Positions 21,802-30,321 are shown, counted from the stretch's first letter. The stretch is 46,102 nucleotides of DNA from Clostridia bacterium (GCA_017466685.1 JAFTTS010000079.1:1-46102); one strand, 5' to 3'. The notes: generated by a model from the sequence alone, not told the origin. A program made the numbers and translations.

Positions 21802-24681
21802 TTATTTTTTACCTTTTTTCTTCACCAGCACCACCGCCGTAAGGGCAACGCAGACAACAGCCACAGCCACGGCAGCTATAATGATCCACATAAACGCATT
21901 ATCATCATCCTGCTTCTCTGCAGAGTCGGAGGTGTCGCCGTTTTGTGATGAATCAGGAGAATTTCCCGTATCATCGGAGGTGTCACCCGTGGTAGGTTCA
22001 TCTGTTTCAGATTCCGCCTGAGTGGGCTCCTCTGTAATAGCATCTCCACGCTTATAGCCGCAGACGGTACATTTATCCTTCTCTGAGAAATCATGTCCTT
22101 CGTTCGTTCCGTCGATGATAGCGTCACAACCCTTGACTGTACATTCCTTCCAGTGAACATCCGCATCGTATTTCCATTTCGATTCCTTATGACCGGTGGC
22201 AGGTATAACGAGACTGTCTTTATCCGTGATTTCTTCGCCATCGGTGTTATTTGTGAAAATACTGTCGCAGGACTGGCAGTAGTAATACGATTTCATTCCC
22301 GGCTCTGTGCAGGTTGCCTTAACAGCGTCCATACGAACAAGCTTATGCTTATGTGTAGTCGCCGGAGCTATTGTATAGCCGCAAACGGTGCAATTTTGTG
22401 ATGCGGTTTCGGTTGCAGCTGCACCGGGAGTGTGCTTTACGACGTCATCGTGCTCACCGCAGACACTACACTTGTGTGCGTGTCCCTTTGCATCGGTATA
22501 ATCCCACTGTGCACTCCACTTGTGGTCGCCGACTTTTCCATATTCTGTGCCGCAGACAGAACACTTCGCTTTATTCTTGCAGTCAGCCGTGCCGCCGCTG
22601 TGAGCTACAACTGTATCATGTTCACCGCATACGGTGCATTTGTATGCGTGTCCGTTTTTATCGGTGTATTCGGGAGTTTTGCTCCACTGATGCTGGATCA
22701 CCTCGCCGTATTCGGCTTTACATTCGGAACACTTGGCAGTCTCACCGCATTTGGAAATACCGCCGCTGTGAGGTACGATCGTATCGTTGATTCCGCATTC
22801 CTTACATTTATGTGCGTGACCGGTTTCATCCTTATAGTCCCATGCCGTACCGAATTTGTGCTCGGCAAACTCACCGTACCATTCACCGCAGTTTTTGCAG
22901 ATCGCACGGTTGTCACAGGTTGCCTTGCCGCCGGTGTGCTCAAGCTTTTCAATTTTCCCCCATGCATTGATGTCGGTAATTTCCTTTGTACATTTGGAAT
23001 CCTCAAAGTTTTTACCGCACTCAGGGCAGAAATAATAGGACTTTTTGCCTTCTTCCTTGCAGGTCGCCTTAACTTCATCAATCTTCTTGGGAGAGCATTT
23101 GTGTTCTTCGGTCTTGGGGAAGGTGTAATAGAGAGTAACCTCCTCGTTGTTTCTGGAGCTTACCTCGGCACTCTTGCCGTTAACTGTGCCGGCTATGTTA
23201 ACCGAACCGGATTTATACTGAAATTCGTAGCCGTCGTTTGTCCAGATCATGATCTGCACAGTATAAACCTTGCCTGCCTCAAATTTATCCGATGTGGACA
23301 TAGTTTTCTTGTCCGTTTCGTTGTACCAGGAAATGCCGTTTTTATTGGTTTTATCGTTATAATCAGCGGCACCGTAGTTTACATTGCTGTACGATGCCTC
23401 GTAATCGGGAGAATTTCCGGTTACAGGTGCGTCAATATCGGTAACACCAACTTTGCTGATGGCGATATTTTCTGTCTCGGGGAATACATATGTAACAACT
23501 ATTTCATTTTTATTGCCGGAAACAGTCGCAGCCTTTCCGTTGACGGTGGCAGTAAGATCAATACTTCCGTTTGTCTTGGTTGCAAACTGATAACCGCTTG
23601 CAGGCTTCAGGCGAATATCCACCTGATATTCAGTCCTCGGAGCGAATGCCTGACCGGATGCAGCCAGATACGAGCCGCCATTGACCGACCAACACATACC
23701 GTTTTTGTAGTAAGCGTCACTGCGGCCTGTGCTCACATATCCGCTCGATGCCAAGGTGGCGGAATACGTAGGTGCACTGCCGGCAATCGGAGCTTTAACA
23801 TCCTTGATATCGATATTGTAAATTACAGGAGCACCGGTGGCGGTAAATTCGGCCATCATAGTTATCTTGCTTACCGTACCGTCAGCCGTAAATCCGAGTG
23901 CCTTCACGCCGTTGACGGTGCCGGACATATAATTGTATGCCCAGAAGCTGTAAGTGCTTTCGGCTGTGATCTCAATGAATGCATAATATTTCTGACCTGA
24001 CTCAAACTTATCCGAGGATGTCATATCCGTGTTTGAGCCTGACTTGTACCAACGGATTTTGCTGACATAATAACCGCAGCCCGTCGGCGTATCCGCATTA
24101 AAATCAGGTTTTTCACCCGAAGCCGGTTCGGTGACATTAAGTACAGCCACGTCCTTGACGGAGGTCTGCGCTTCGGTTGCCGGGAAGGTATAGGATACTG
24201 TCAGGTATTTCTGATATGTGGTATCATGCTCATATTTGGACGCATCTATCGAAAAGAGAGAATAATCCTGTGCATTATTTTGTGCTGCCGTATTACCGTT
24301 TATAGTAACCGACGGAACCGCCGATACTCTTCCCTCACCTGTTTTGAAATAATGCTCGGGAGTTGCAACCTCAAGAACCACAAAAACCGTATATTTTGTT
24401 CCTGCGGCCGCAGTTGACGAGGTGCTTGTTATGTAGTCGTCACGGTACTGTGCTTGCCAGGCAACCTTGATGATATTATATTTCTGCGAGTTTTCTTCAG
24501 CAGTGAAGTCGAATTTTTCACCTGCCTTCGGAGCGTCTATTCCGATAATGGTGACGTTGGTGATCTCATAGGTTGTGAACATCTCCTTGGCTGCAAATAC
24601 AGACGTCGACAAGCAACCAATCAGTAAAACGACAACTACCGCCATAGCAAGTATTCGTTTAAAATGTGTAATCTTTTTCAT
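21802..24681 (-). CDS. Large surface protein: four beta domains, Cys/His modules, membrane anchor
   Basis: The 959-residue protein has a signal peptide (1-31, ending VFAA) and four ~110-130-residue beta-sandwich repeats. Each repeat opens with a V..I.A P..G. motif (IDAPKAG, VTEPASG, VKAPIAG, IDAPVTG) and closes with a TVNG...V.YTFP block. Then comes a long run of Cys/His modules (CxxCG pairs with H..W and GHAHKC motifs). An acidic Thr/Ser-rich spacer (EPTQAESETDEPTTGDTS), one membrane helix (FMWIIIAAVAVAVVCVAL) and a KKKGKK tail end it. The anchor layout copies that of the cysteine-repeat protein, so both probably stand on the same membrane face. The Cys/His modules look metal-binding but also occur widely in clostridial surface proteins of unknown role. 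Adhesion or metal capture are possibilities. Confidence 0.88.
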   Translation of the reverse strand: MKKITHFKRILAMAVVVVLLIGCLSTSVFAAKEMFTTYEITNVTIIGIDAPKAGEKFDFTAEENSQKYNIIKVAWQAQYRDDYITSTSSTAAAGTKYTVFVVLEVATPEHYFKTGEGRVSAVPSVTINGNTAAQNNAQDYSLFSIDASKYEHDTTYQKYLTVSYTFPATEAQTSVKDVAVLNVTEPASGEKPDFNADTPTGCGYYVSKIRWYKSGSNTDMTSSDKFESGQKYYAFIEITAESTYSFWAYNYMSGTVNGVKALGFTADGTVSKITMMAEFTATGAPVIYNIDIKDVKAPIAGSAPTYSATLASSGYVSTGRSDAYYKNGMCWSVNGGSYLAASGQAFAPRTEYQVDIRLKPASGYQFATKTNGSIDLTATVNGKAATVSGNKNEIVVTYVFPETENIAISKVGVTDIDAPVTGNSPDYEASYSNVNYGAADYNDKTNKNGISWYNETDKKTMSTSDKFEAGKVYTVQIMIWTNDGYEFQYKSGSVNIAGTVNGKSAEVSSRNNEEVTLYYTFPKTEEHKCSPKKIDEVKATCKEEGKKSYYFCPECGKNFEDSKCTKEITDINAWGKIEKLEHTGGKATCDNRAICKNCGEWYGEFAEHKFGTAWDYKDETGHAHKCKECGINDTIVPHSGGISKCGETAKCSECKAEYGEVIQHQWSKTPEYTDKNGHAYKCTVCGEHDTVVAHSGGTADCKNKAKCSVCGTEYGKVGDHKWSAQWDYTDAKGHAHKCSVCGEHDDVVKHTPGAAATETASQNCTVCGYTIAPATTHKHKLVRMDAVKATCTEPGMKSYYYCQSCDSIFTNNTDGEEITDKDSLVIPATGHKESKWKYDADVHWKECTVKGCDAIIDGTNEGHDFSEKDKCTVCGYKRGDAITEEPTQAESETDEPTTGDTSDDTGNSPDSSQNGDTSDSAEKQDDDNAFMWIIIAAVAVAVVCVALTAVVLVKKKGKK

Positions 24682-24709
24682 TGTTTTATTCTCCTTGATA
24701 TAAAGTCGT

Positions 24710-24991
24710 TTATTTGCCCGGGATAAGAGCTACTTTTCGTCCGCAGTGTGGGCAATACTGCGTATCCGAGGTCAAAGGAATGTCACATGACGGACAGCGA
24801 GAATGCATCATTTTATATTCGTCAAAGAGTGTTTTGCGCGTCAACAGCCTTTTACACGCAGGACACAAAAGTGACGTCCTTTTTGCAATCTGACCGCATC
24901 TCGGACATATCTTGATTTTTTTCATGGCAACAGGTCCCATGCCGTAAGTCCCGAGCCGCATAAATTTTTCGCTTTTGTTATCACGTATCAT
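24710..24991 (-). CDS. Small double zinc-ribbon protein
   Basis: This 93-residue protein has four CxxC pairs: CPRCG, CPAC, CPSC and CPHCG, forming two zinc ribbons joined by a basic segment. It is cytosolic, with no signal peptide. The ATG at 24991 has GGAGGA seven bases before; a TTG lies one codon upstream. Its 5' end overlaps the previous gene by 11 nt. It may bind nucleic acid or protein, or act as a metal-handling helper for the Cys-rich surface proteins encoded downstream; the last is inference. Confidence 0.82.
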   Translation of the reverse strand: MIRDNKSEKFMRLGTYGMGPVAMKKIKICPRCGQIAKRTSLLCPACKRLLTRKTLFDEYKMMHSRCPSCDIPLTSDTQYCPHCGRKVALIPGK

Positions 24992-25361
24992 CAAATCTTC
25001 CTCCGTAGATCAGATGCTCTCCGCATTTCGGACATACGCAGTCGGAGCTGGACACCTTTGCACCGCAGAATTTACAGTATTCTGGCGTGTTTTCCCAAGG
25101 CGCACAGGCAACACACTCAAGCGCATCCGCATTGTACATCGCATCTATCACCCACCTGCCGCACTTGTGACACAAATTGAAATGTGACTTCCCCTCAGTT
25201 TCCCACGCAAGTCGAAGCTCCGCATCGGGCATATCCGCGTGATACGGCTTGGTGGTGCAAAGGAGTGCTCCGGTAAGCTCACAGTAGAAGCGGTACCGGT
25301 TTCCGCCCGAATCGGAAATGATTTTATAAGCCGCTGTTTTTCCTTTTGTCATACAAAACAT
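24981..25361 (-). CDS. Zinc-ribbon protein, first gene of the surface operon
   Basis: The 126-residue protein has an N-terminal strand-rich half (AYKIISDSGGNRYRFYCELT) followed by CHKCG, CVAC, CKFCG and CPKCG pairs, forming two zinc-ribbon-like knuckles. It is cytosolic. An AAAGGAGG site is present; the start is either the ATG at 25361 (only three bases away) or at 25352 (twelve away). It overlaps the next gene. As leader of the run it may be a regulator or assembly factor. No DNA-binding helix motif is evident. Confidence 0.82.
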   Translation of the reverse strand: MFCMTKGKTAAYKIISDSGGNRYRFYCELTGALLCTTKPYHADMPDAELRLAWETEGKSHFNLCHKCGRWVIDAMYNADALECVACAPWENTPEYCKFCGAKVSSSDCVCPKCGEHLIYGGRFDDT

Positions 25362-25397
25362 TTACCTCCTTTACTCAGAGCTGATATTTCGATGCTT

Positions 25398-25448
25398 TGA
25401 TCAAAACCTGTCAAAACCGTTGACTGATCAGGTATTATGTGGTATACT
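25398..25448. promoter_or_regulatory. Divergent promoter region with inverted repeat
   Basis: The plus strand has TTGACT (25420-25425), a 17-bp spacer and TATACT (25443-25448), a strong promoter for 25697-28757. The minus strand has TTGACA (25409-25414) with only a weak -10 (AAATAT, 19-bp spacer). GTCAA-N5-TTGAC (25410-25424) joins the two -35 boxes, and TGATCA occurs on both sides (25398-25403, 25425-25430). A regulator bound here could affect both directions. Confidence 0.65.
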
Positions 25449-25463
25449 ATAAATATAATAACC

Positions 25464-25528
25464 GGGGTGGCCTCCGATCCGTTGGCGCGTTTGCGGAGAC
25501 TGATGAAAAATCCATCATAGGGCACCCC
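25464..25528 (+). ncRNA. Structured leader RNA, three-way junction
   Basis: Just after the promoter the leader can fold as P1 GGGGTG/CACCCC (25464-25469 with 25523-25528), P2 CTCCG/CGGAG (25472-25476 with 25494-25498) and P3 TGATG/CATCA (25501-25505 with 25513-25517). Two more stems follow before the gene: GCAAGA/TCTTGC (25549-25579) and CCCCACC/GGTGGGG (about 25613-25636). The 240-nt leader is long for this window. It matches no riboswitch class I can recall. Confidence 0.45.
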
Positions 25529-25696
25529 ATATCTTCTTTTGACCGAAGGCAAGATTTATACCCTCCTTTAACCTCTTGCAATTACCATTATACATATTTT
25601 CGGATTTTTGTCCCCCACCCAAACGGGCAAAAGGTGGGGAAAAGAGAAAATATTTGATTTTTTTCGAGAAAAAACGAAAAAACGGAGGAACAAAAC

Positions 25697-27037
25697 ATGA
25701 AAAAAACACTTGCACTTCTTTTAGCGGCAGTATTACTGCTGTCCCTTGCCTTGACAGGACTTTTCGGCTGTTCGGAAAAAACACTGCTCGATCCCGCAAG
25801 CCCGGTCACACTGACGATCTGGCACGTTTACGGTGAGCAGGCTGATGCTCCCATGAATCTGCTTATCGAGGAGTTCAACGAAACCGTCGGACACGAGAAG
25901 GGCATCCGTGTTCAGGTCACCAACGTAACGAGCACATCCAAAATTCTGGCTCAGCTTCTCGACGCACAGTCAGGTAAGCCCGGCACTCCGGAGCTGCCCG
26001 ATCTCTTCTCCTGCCACACGCAGAATGCACCGTCACTCGGTATCGACAATCTGCTTGACTTTGGCGAGTGGTTTACCGAAAAGGAGCTGGAGACCTATGT
26101 GCCCGAATTCATCGAAAGCGGTATGATCGACGAAAAGCTGATCGTTTTTCCCGTTTCGAAATCCACATACGCACTCTTTATGAACGGCTCACAGTTTACA
26201 CGCTTCTCCGAGGACACCGGTGTGAGCCTTGATGACCTCTCAACCTGGGACGGCTTCTTTACAGCAGCTGAGAAATATTACAAATGGTCAGGCGGACGTC
26301 CGTTCTGCGCCTTTGACTATCTCGTAAGACACATGGAGCTTGATATTCTGTCAGGATGCGGTAAGCTCGAATATACCGAAAGCGGTTGGTATGATGAAAG
26401 CGATCCTGCAGTCAAGGAATCCTTTTCCATGTTCGCAAAATCCCTTGTACAAGGACATATCGCCGTATCCGACCTCTATGCAAATACGCAGGTCATGACC
26501 GGCGAGGTGCTTTCCGGTATCGGCTCATCTGCGGCTGTCGGTTATTATAACGACACCGTCACCTATCCCGATAACACATCCGAACCGATGGAGCTGCAGG
26601 TGCTTCCGCTTCCGAAATCGGGCGGTGAAAACGAATATATGCCGCAGACGGGTGTTGGCTTGTGCGCCTTCAGAACGACCGACCAAAAAGCAGAGGCAGC
26701 ATACGAATTTGTAAAATGGTTCACGGAAAGTGAGCGGAATCTTGATTTTGTCGTCAGCACAGGTTATATGCCGGTGACAAACGGTGCATTTGAGCAGATC
26801 GAAGCGTACACCTTTACCGATGACGGCTATGAAAGTCTCTACACCGCCATCAAAACAATGTACGACGAAACGATTCCCGTTGTGCGTCCGGATCTTGAGG
26901 GCTTTTATGATAAAACAAACGCTTTGTATGCAGGACTTCGTGATATGCAGCAAGCTCTCATAGAACGTGCCGAAAACGGCGAGAGTATTGATACACTGAC
27001 CGAGGAGATTTGGGAATTTTTCTGCGGTATTGATTGA
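25697..27037 (+). CDS. Extracellular solute-binding lipoprotein (ABC sugar-binding type)
   Basis: The 446-residue protein has a lipoprotein signal (lipid Cys25 in LTGLFGC). Family-1 solute-binding features follow: VTLTIWHVYG at the mature start, FNETVGHEKGIRVQV, a hinge with PDLFSC, and the C-terminal QTGVGLCAFRTTDQKAEAAYEFVKWF block typical of sugar-binding proteins. A CGGAGGAA site is at a good distance. There are no permease genes; the next gene, 13 nt on, is a membrane-bound LuxR-type regulator. This pairing suggests that the binding protein reports ligand to the regulator instead of, or as well as, to a transporter. The ligand is unknown. Confidence 0.9.
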   Translation: MKKTLALLLAAVLLLSLALTGLFGCSEKTLLDPASPVTLTIWHVYGEQADAPMNLLIEEFNETVGHEKGIRVQVTNVTSTSKILAQLLDAQSGKPGTPELPDLFSCHTQNAPSLGIDNLLDFGEWFTEKELETYVPEFIESGMIDEKLIVFPVSKSTYALFMNGSQFTRFSEDTGVSLDDLSTWDGFFTAAEKYYKWSGGRPFCAFDYLVRHMELDILSGCGKLEYTESGWYDESDPAVKESFSMFAKSLVQGHIAVSDLYANTQVMTGEVLSGIGSSAAVGYYNDTVTYPDNTSEPMELQVLPLPKSGGENEYMPQTGVGLCAFRTTDQKAEAAYEFVKWFTESERNLDFVVSTGYMPVTNGAFEQIEAYTFTDDGYESLYTAIKTMYDETIPVVRPDLEGFYDKTNALYAGLRDMQQALIERAENGESIDTLTEEIWEFFCGID

Positions 27038-27050
27038 AAGAGGTGGGAAT

Positions 27051-28757
27051 ATGCGTAAGCTTTCCACTCTGCGGTATTCCGAGTGGTCGTTAAAGCGCAA
27101 GCTGTTTGTCTATATGCTTTTTCTGGCAATTCTGGTTCTTCTTATACTGATCATGGGAATGGTCATATTCGGACGCACGACAAGCACAGAACAAACATTT
27201 TATGAGGTTTTGGACATTCAGATGGAGGTTTTCGAGAAGGATATTTCTGCCCATTTCGACCATCTCGCCGCCTCTGCGATCACAATGTCCGAGGAAATGA
27301 CCGCTGTTCTTGAATCGTATCTGCAGACACATAATGCTTCGTTTGCTTCTCTTAACGATTCCGTAACCGATGCCGCCGCCATACAGGAGGCAATGATCGA
27401 ACCGCTTCGCAACAAGCTCCTGCAGGCAAACTGTTCCGGCGCATTTGTGATGCTTAATGCCACAGTTAATACTGCCCTTCCCGAATCGGCTTTTTCAAAA
27501 AGCGGTCTTTACCTGCAGATCAATGGTTATACGCCGTCAAGTCCCGATGTGCTGATGTACCGCGGCTTCACCGATATCGCAAAAGCACACGGCATCATGC
27601 CGCATCGCAAATGGAGACTGGAATTTCGCACCGACCTCATTCCCGATTATGCCGAGCTTTCATCAGAGGCATCTCTCCCGCTTGATACGGCGTACCGGAT
27701 CACAGAGCTGTTCGTCCTTCCGGGAACCTCGGAAAATGTTCTTCTGCTGACCATCCCCATGCTTGGTGCAGACGGAACCTTTTACGGAATCTGCGGATAT
27801 GAGATCAGTGCCAGCTATTTTATGACATATCACACACAGCCATCAAAGCTCGAGCATCTCAGCTGTCTTCTGACAACGGCTCATGAAAATGTTCTGATCA
27901 CATCTGAGTCACTGAGCTGCGGCGGATCAAACGGGTATTTTCATGCTCTTACAGAGGATTACGCGATCACAAAACGTGAGGGCGGACTTACCGATTTCAA
28001 GTCTGATACATACACATATCTCGGGCTCACAAAAAAGCTCTCACTTTCTGCCGCTTCCGGCGAGCATCTTCTTACGGTTATGATTCCGAAGGAGGATTAC
28101 AACCGGGTATTCATTGAAAACACCGTGCAGACCGTCATACTTTTTGTTCTGCTGTTCTTTTTCACAGTGAGCTTCTGCCGTTATTTCAGCAAGCGCTTTT
28201 TGTCTCCGCTGCTTGGTGCACTCGAACAGATCAAATCCGATAAGCGGAGTGAGGCATCCTCCGACATTCCGGAAATTCTTGACCTTATTGAGTATCTTGA
28301 CCGTCAGGATAAAGCACACGGCGAAACAGTAAATGCCCTTACAGAGAAGCATCAGGCGGCTGAAAATGAAAAAATCCGCCTGCAAGCGGAATATGAAGCG
28401 GCATTGTCTGATTTTAACAGAATAAAAGCGCAGTACAGCAACGCACAAAGTGAGCTCAGCCGTATACAGACGGAGCTTGAACGTCTTGCCTATTCGCGCA
28501 AAACAGAGATCGATCCTGCGGATTACCAGTATTTCCTCGCAGGACTTCAAACGCTTACACAAGCGGAACGAAATGTTTTTGAATATTATCTTGCAGGAAA
28601 GAGCGCAAAAGAGATCCTTGCCCTGACCGGCATTAAAGAAAGCACGCTGAAGTATCATAACCATAATATTCTTGGCAAGCTTGGCGTATCGTCGCGCAAA
28701 CAGATGCTTCGTTATGCGGAGGTCATGCGCAATCAAAGGGAGGAAAATGTAACCTGA
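27051..28757 (+). CDS. Membrane-spanning one-component LuxR-type regulator
   Basis: The 568-residue protein has a membrane helix at about residues 16-42, an extracytoplasmic domain of about 300 residues (Cache-like length and layout) and a second helix (VILFVLLFFFTVSFC, about 365-385). A cytosolic coiled coil (EKHQAAENEKIRLQAEYEAA, about 420-490) and a C-terminal GerE/LuxR winged helix (LTQAERNVFEYYLAGKSAKE, then STLKYHNHNILGKLGVSSRK) follow. No kinase or receiver domain is present. It thus joins an outside sensor directly to DNA. The ATG at 27051 has GAGGTGGG before it. Its partner is the binding lipoprotein 13 nt upstream. The likely target is the divergent promoter region at 25.4 kb. Confidence 0.88.
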   Translation: MRKLSTLRYSEWSLKRKLFVYMLFLAILVLLILIMGMVIFGRTTSTEQTFYEVLDIQMEVFEKDISAHFDHLAASAITMSEEMTAVLESYLQTHNASFASLNDSVTDAAAIQEAMIEPLRNKLLQANCSGAFVMLNATVNTALPESAFSKSGLYLQINGYTPSSPDVLMYRGFTDIAKAHGIMPHRKWRLEFRTDLIPDYAELSSEASLPLDTAYRITELFVLPGTSENVLLLTIPMLGADGTFYGICGYEISASYFMTYHTQPSKLEHLSCLLTTAHENVLITSESLSCGGSNGYFHALTEDYAITKREGGLTDFKSDTYTYLGLTKKLSLSAASGEHLLTVMIPKEDYNRVFIENTVQTVILFVLLFFFTVSFCRYFSKRFLSPLLGALEQIKSDKRSEASSDIPEILDLIEYLDRQDKAHGETVNALTEKHQAAENEKIRLQAEYEAALSDFNRIKAQYSNAQSELSRIQTELERLAYSRKTEIDPADYQYFLAGLQTLTQAERNVFEYYLAGKSAKEILALTGIKESTLKYHNHNILGKLGVSSRKQMLRYAEVMRNQREENVT

Positions 28758-28807
28758 CGCTCGGAGCTCTCGGCAATACGCAACTCATAAAATATAATAA
28801 TGGCAAC

Positions 28808-28841
28808 AATCGGCAGATAATGGTTTTCCACTCTGCCGATT
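28808..28841. terminator. Hairpin after the LuxR-type regulator
   Basis: A perfect 10-bp inverted repeat AATCGGCAGA / TCTGCCGATT has a 14-nt loop, followed by TATCATTATTT. It lies 51 nt past the stop codon. The T-tract is interrupted, so termination is probable, not certain. Confidence 0.65.
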
Positions 28842-28944
28842 TATCATTATTTGATCTTAATCCGTAATCTGCAGATCATCGTATCCACTGCATATGGACA
28901 GCATTATCGTTAATACATCTGTCTGTATTGGGTAGCAGATATTG

Positions 28945-29100
28945 TTGACGTAAGTTGGTAGGAGTGTCACCCAAAATCCGCCGATTTCCCGTGAGAATGG
29001 CTGGTGGATACGAGGGATGACCGCACGTTATCACGGAGAAAGGCATATGGATATCCTTGCCATCCCAGACGTGACAGACGGGATAGCGACGATATCCATT
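28945..29100. repeat. Dispersed palindromic intergenic repeat, copy D (longest)
   Basis: The left part (TTGACGT to GGTGG) matches copy A, and the right part (GTGAGAATG through CTTGCCATCCCAG) matches copy C, so D shows the full element. Nested inverted repeats: CCCGTGAGAA/TTATCACGG; GGGATG/CATCCC; ATATGGATAT/ATATCCATT at the right. The rest of the 28758-29243 gap, outside this repeat and the two hairpins, shows nothing I can name. Confidence 0.65.
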
Positions 29101-29189
29101 GGAAAAATTCCCGGAAAATGCAAAGCTTCATTATTTATGATGTTTTTTCGAAAAGCAGCGTTCCTTTAAATAAAAATACGTCTTTTTTT

Positions 29190-29230
29190 ATAAAAAACAG
29201 GCAGGATATTTTAAACGTACCCTGCCATAA
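29190..29230 (-). terminator. Terminator of the AraC-type gene
   Basis: On the minus strand the stem GGCAGG/CCTGCC (29221-29226 with 29200-29205) is followed by TGTTTTTTAT. A T-rich run on the plus side makes it possibly bidirectional. Confidence 0.8.
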
Positions 29231-29243
29231 AAAATATTGTTTT

Positions 29244-30218
29244 TTATCTGCCGTTCTTGCGCCACTTGCTCGGTGACGTGCCGTACTGCTCGCGAAAACG
29301 CCTATGGAAAAAGCTATTGTTTTCGTAACCAACCGCTTCTGCTATAGCGGCAACCGGAATGTCGCTCTGCAAAAGAAGACGTTCTGCTTCAGAAAAACGT
29401 CTTTCCTTAACAAGCTCGGAGAACGATGCTCCGAAAAGCTCCTTTACACGTCTGCTGACATACGGCGGAGTCATTCCCACCGTTTCTGCAAGCTCTGTAA
29501 GTGTTGCAGTGCGGTAATATGTTTCGAGATAATCTCCGATACGCCTGCGAAGAGAATCTTCCTCACCCTCGCCTGCCGAGCTGTGAACGAGCAAGGACGG
29601 ACGTGTTTCGAGATAACGGAAAATGAGACAAAGTGTATCGGCGTTAAGTGCCTGCGGAGTATTCGGCGTGAGAACCGTATCGCGTATCAGATTTTCGAGC
29701 AGATTTTGAAGTGCATGGTCCTCTTTTACGCTGTAGATCAGATAAACGGGTTTGCCGCCTTCTTTGCGTTCCTCATCGGCAAAATCCTTAAGATTGGGAT
29801 TACTGCGGAATCTTGGAGCCGCGTATGAAATAAAATCTGAAGAAATGATATAATTCACCGCAATATCCTCCGCACCCGACGCGGTTATCGAATGTTTGAC
29901 GTGTCGGTTCATTAAAAGCAGCTCTCCTGCCTCGAGCGTGTATGGCATTCCCTCGATAAGATGAGCTACCGAGCCTTCACAGACATACATCATTTCAATA
30001 TAATTATGCGAATGAATCGGAATATCGACAAAACGGATATGCGTATGCGTGCTTACCATCTGACGGCTTCCGATAACATTCCACACATAATCCCGCCTGC
30101 GAAGCGGCAAATTATCAAACAGCATAGGGCTTTCCGATAATGCAATTTCACTCATGGACATGAGCGAGCGCTCGTTGTCGGAAATGCGCGATATATGCTC
30201 AAGAAGCTTTTTATCCAT
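29244..30218 (-). CDS. AraC family transcription regulator
   Basis: The 324-residue regulator has an N-terminal cupin-like sugar-sensing domain (HTHIRFVDIPIHSHNYIEMMYV near residue 58, LEAGELLLMNRHVKHSI near 95). A C-terminal double helix-turn-helix follows (LTELAETVGMTPPYVSRRVK, then IAEAVGYENNSFFHRRFREQ), ending YGTSPSKWRK. Such proteins activate sugar-use genes. It lies 104 nt downstream of the rhamnose isomerase/aldolase pair on the same strand, so control of rhamnose genes is likely. An AAAGGGG site lies before the ATG. The ligand, probably rhamnose or a related sugar, is inferred from context. Confidence 0.92.
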   Translation of the reverse strand: MDKKLLEHISRISDNERSLMSMSEIALSESPMLFDNLPLRRRDYVWNVIGSRQMVSTHTHIRFVDIPIHSHNYIEMMYVCEGSVAHLIEGMPYTLEAGELLLMNRHVKHSITASGAEDIAVNYIISSDFISYAAPRFRSNPNLKDFADEERKEGGKPVYLIYSVKEDHALQNLLENLIRDTVLTPNTPQALNADTLCLIFRYLETRPSLLVHSSAGEGEEDSLRRRIGDYLETYYRTATLTELAETVGMTPPYVSRRVKELFGASFSELVKERRFSEAERLLLQSDIPVAAIAEAVGYENNSFFHRRFREQYGTSPSKWRKNGR

Positions 30219-30321
30219 AAATATTGTAACCCCTTTACTTTATTTGTTGGGAGTTTGCTATGCCGTGAAATAGTTTTAGAAACAAATTATGTATTTATTC
30301 TGGTTCATATGCTTAGAAAAA

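Noticed and set aside
22432..24000. Open frame of 522 codons on the plus strand opposite the large surface protein gene
   Set aside because: It has no ribosome site, and its composition mirrors the antisense of a Thr/Lys/Ala-rich coding repeat; the minus-strand protein has a signal peptide, domains and anchor.
25464..25528. Leader RNA as a TPP, purine or cyclic-di-GMP riboswitch
   Set aside because: Their conserved core bases are absent; only a general three-way junction is shared.
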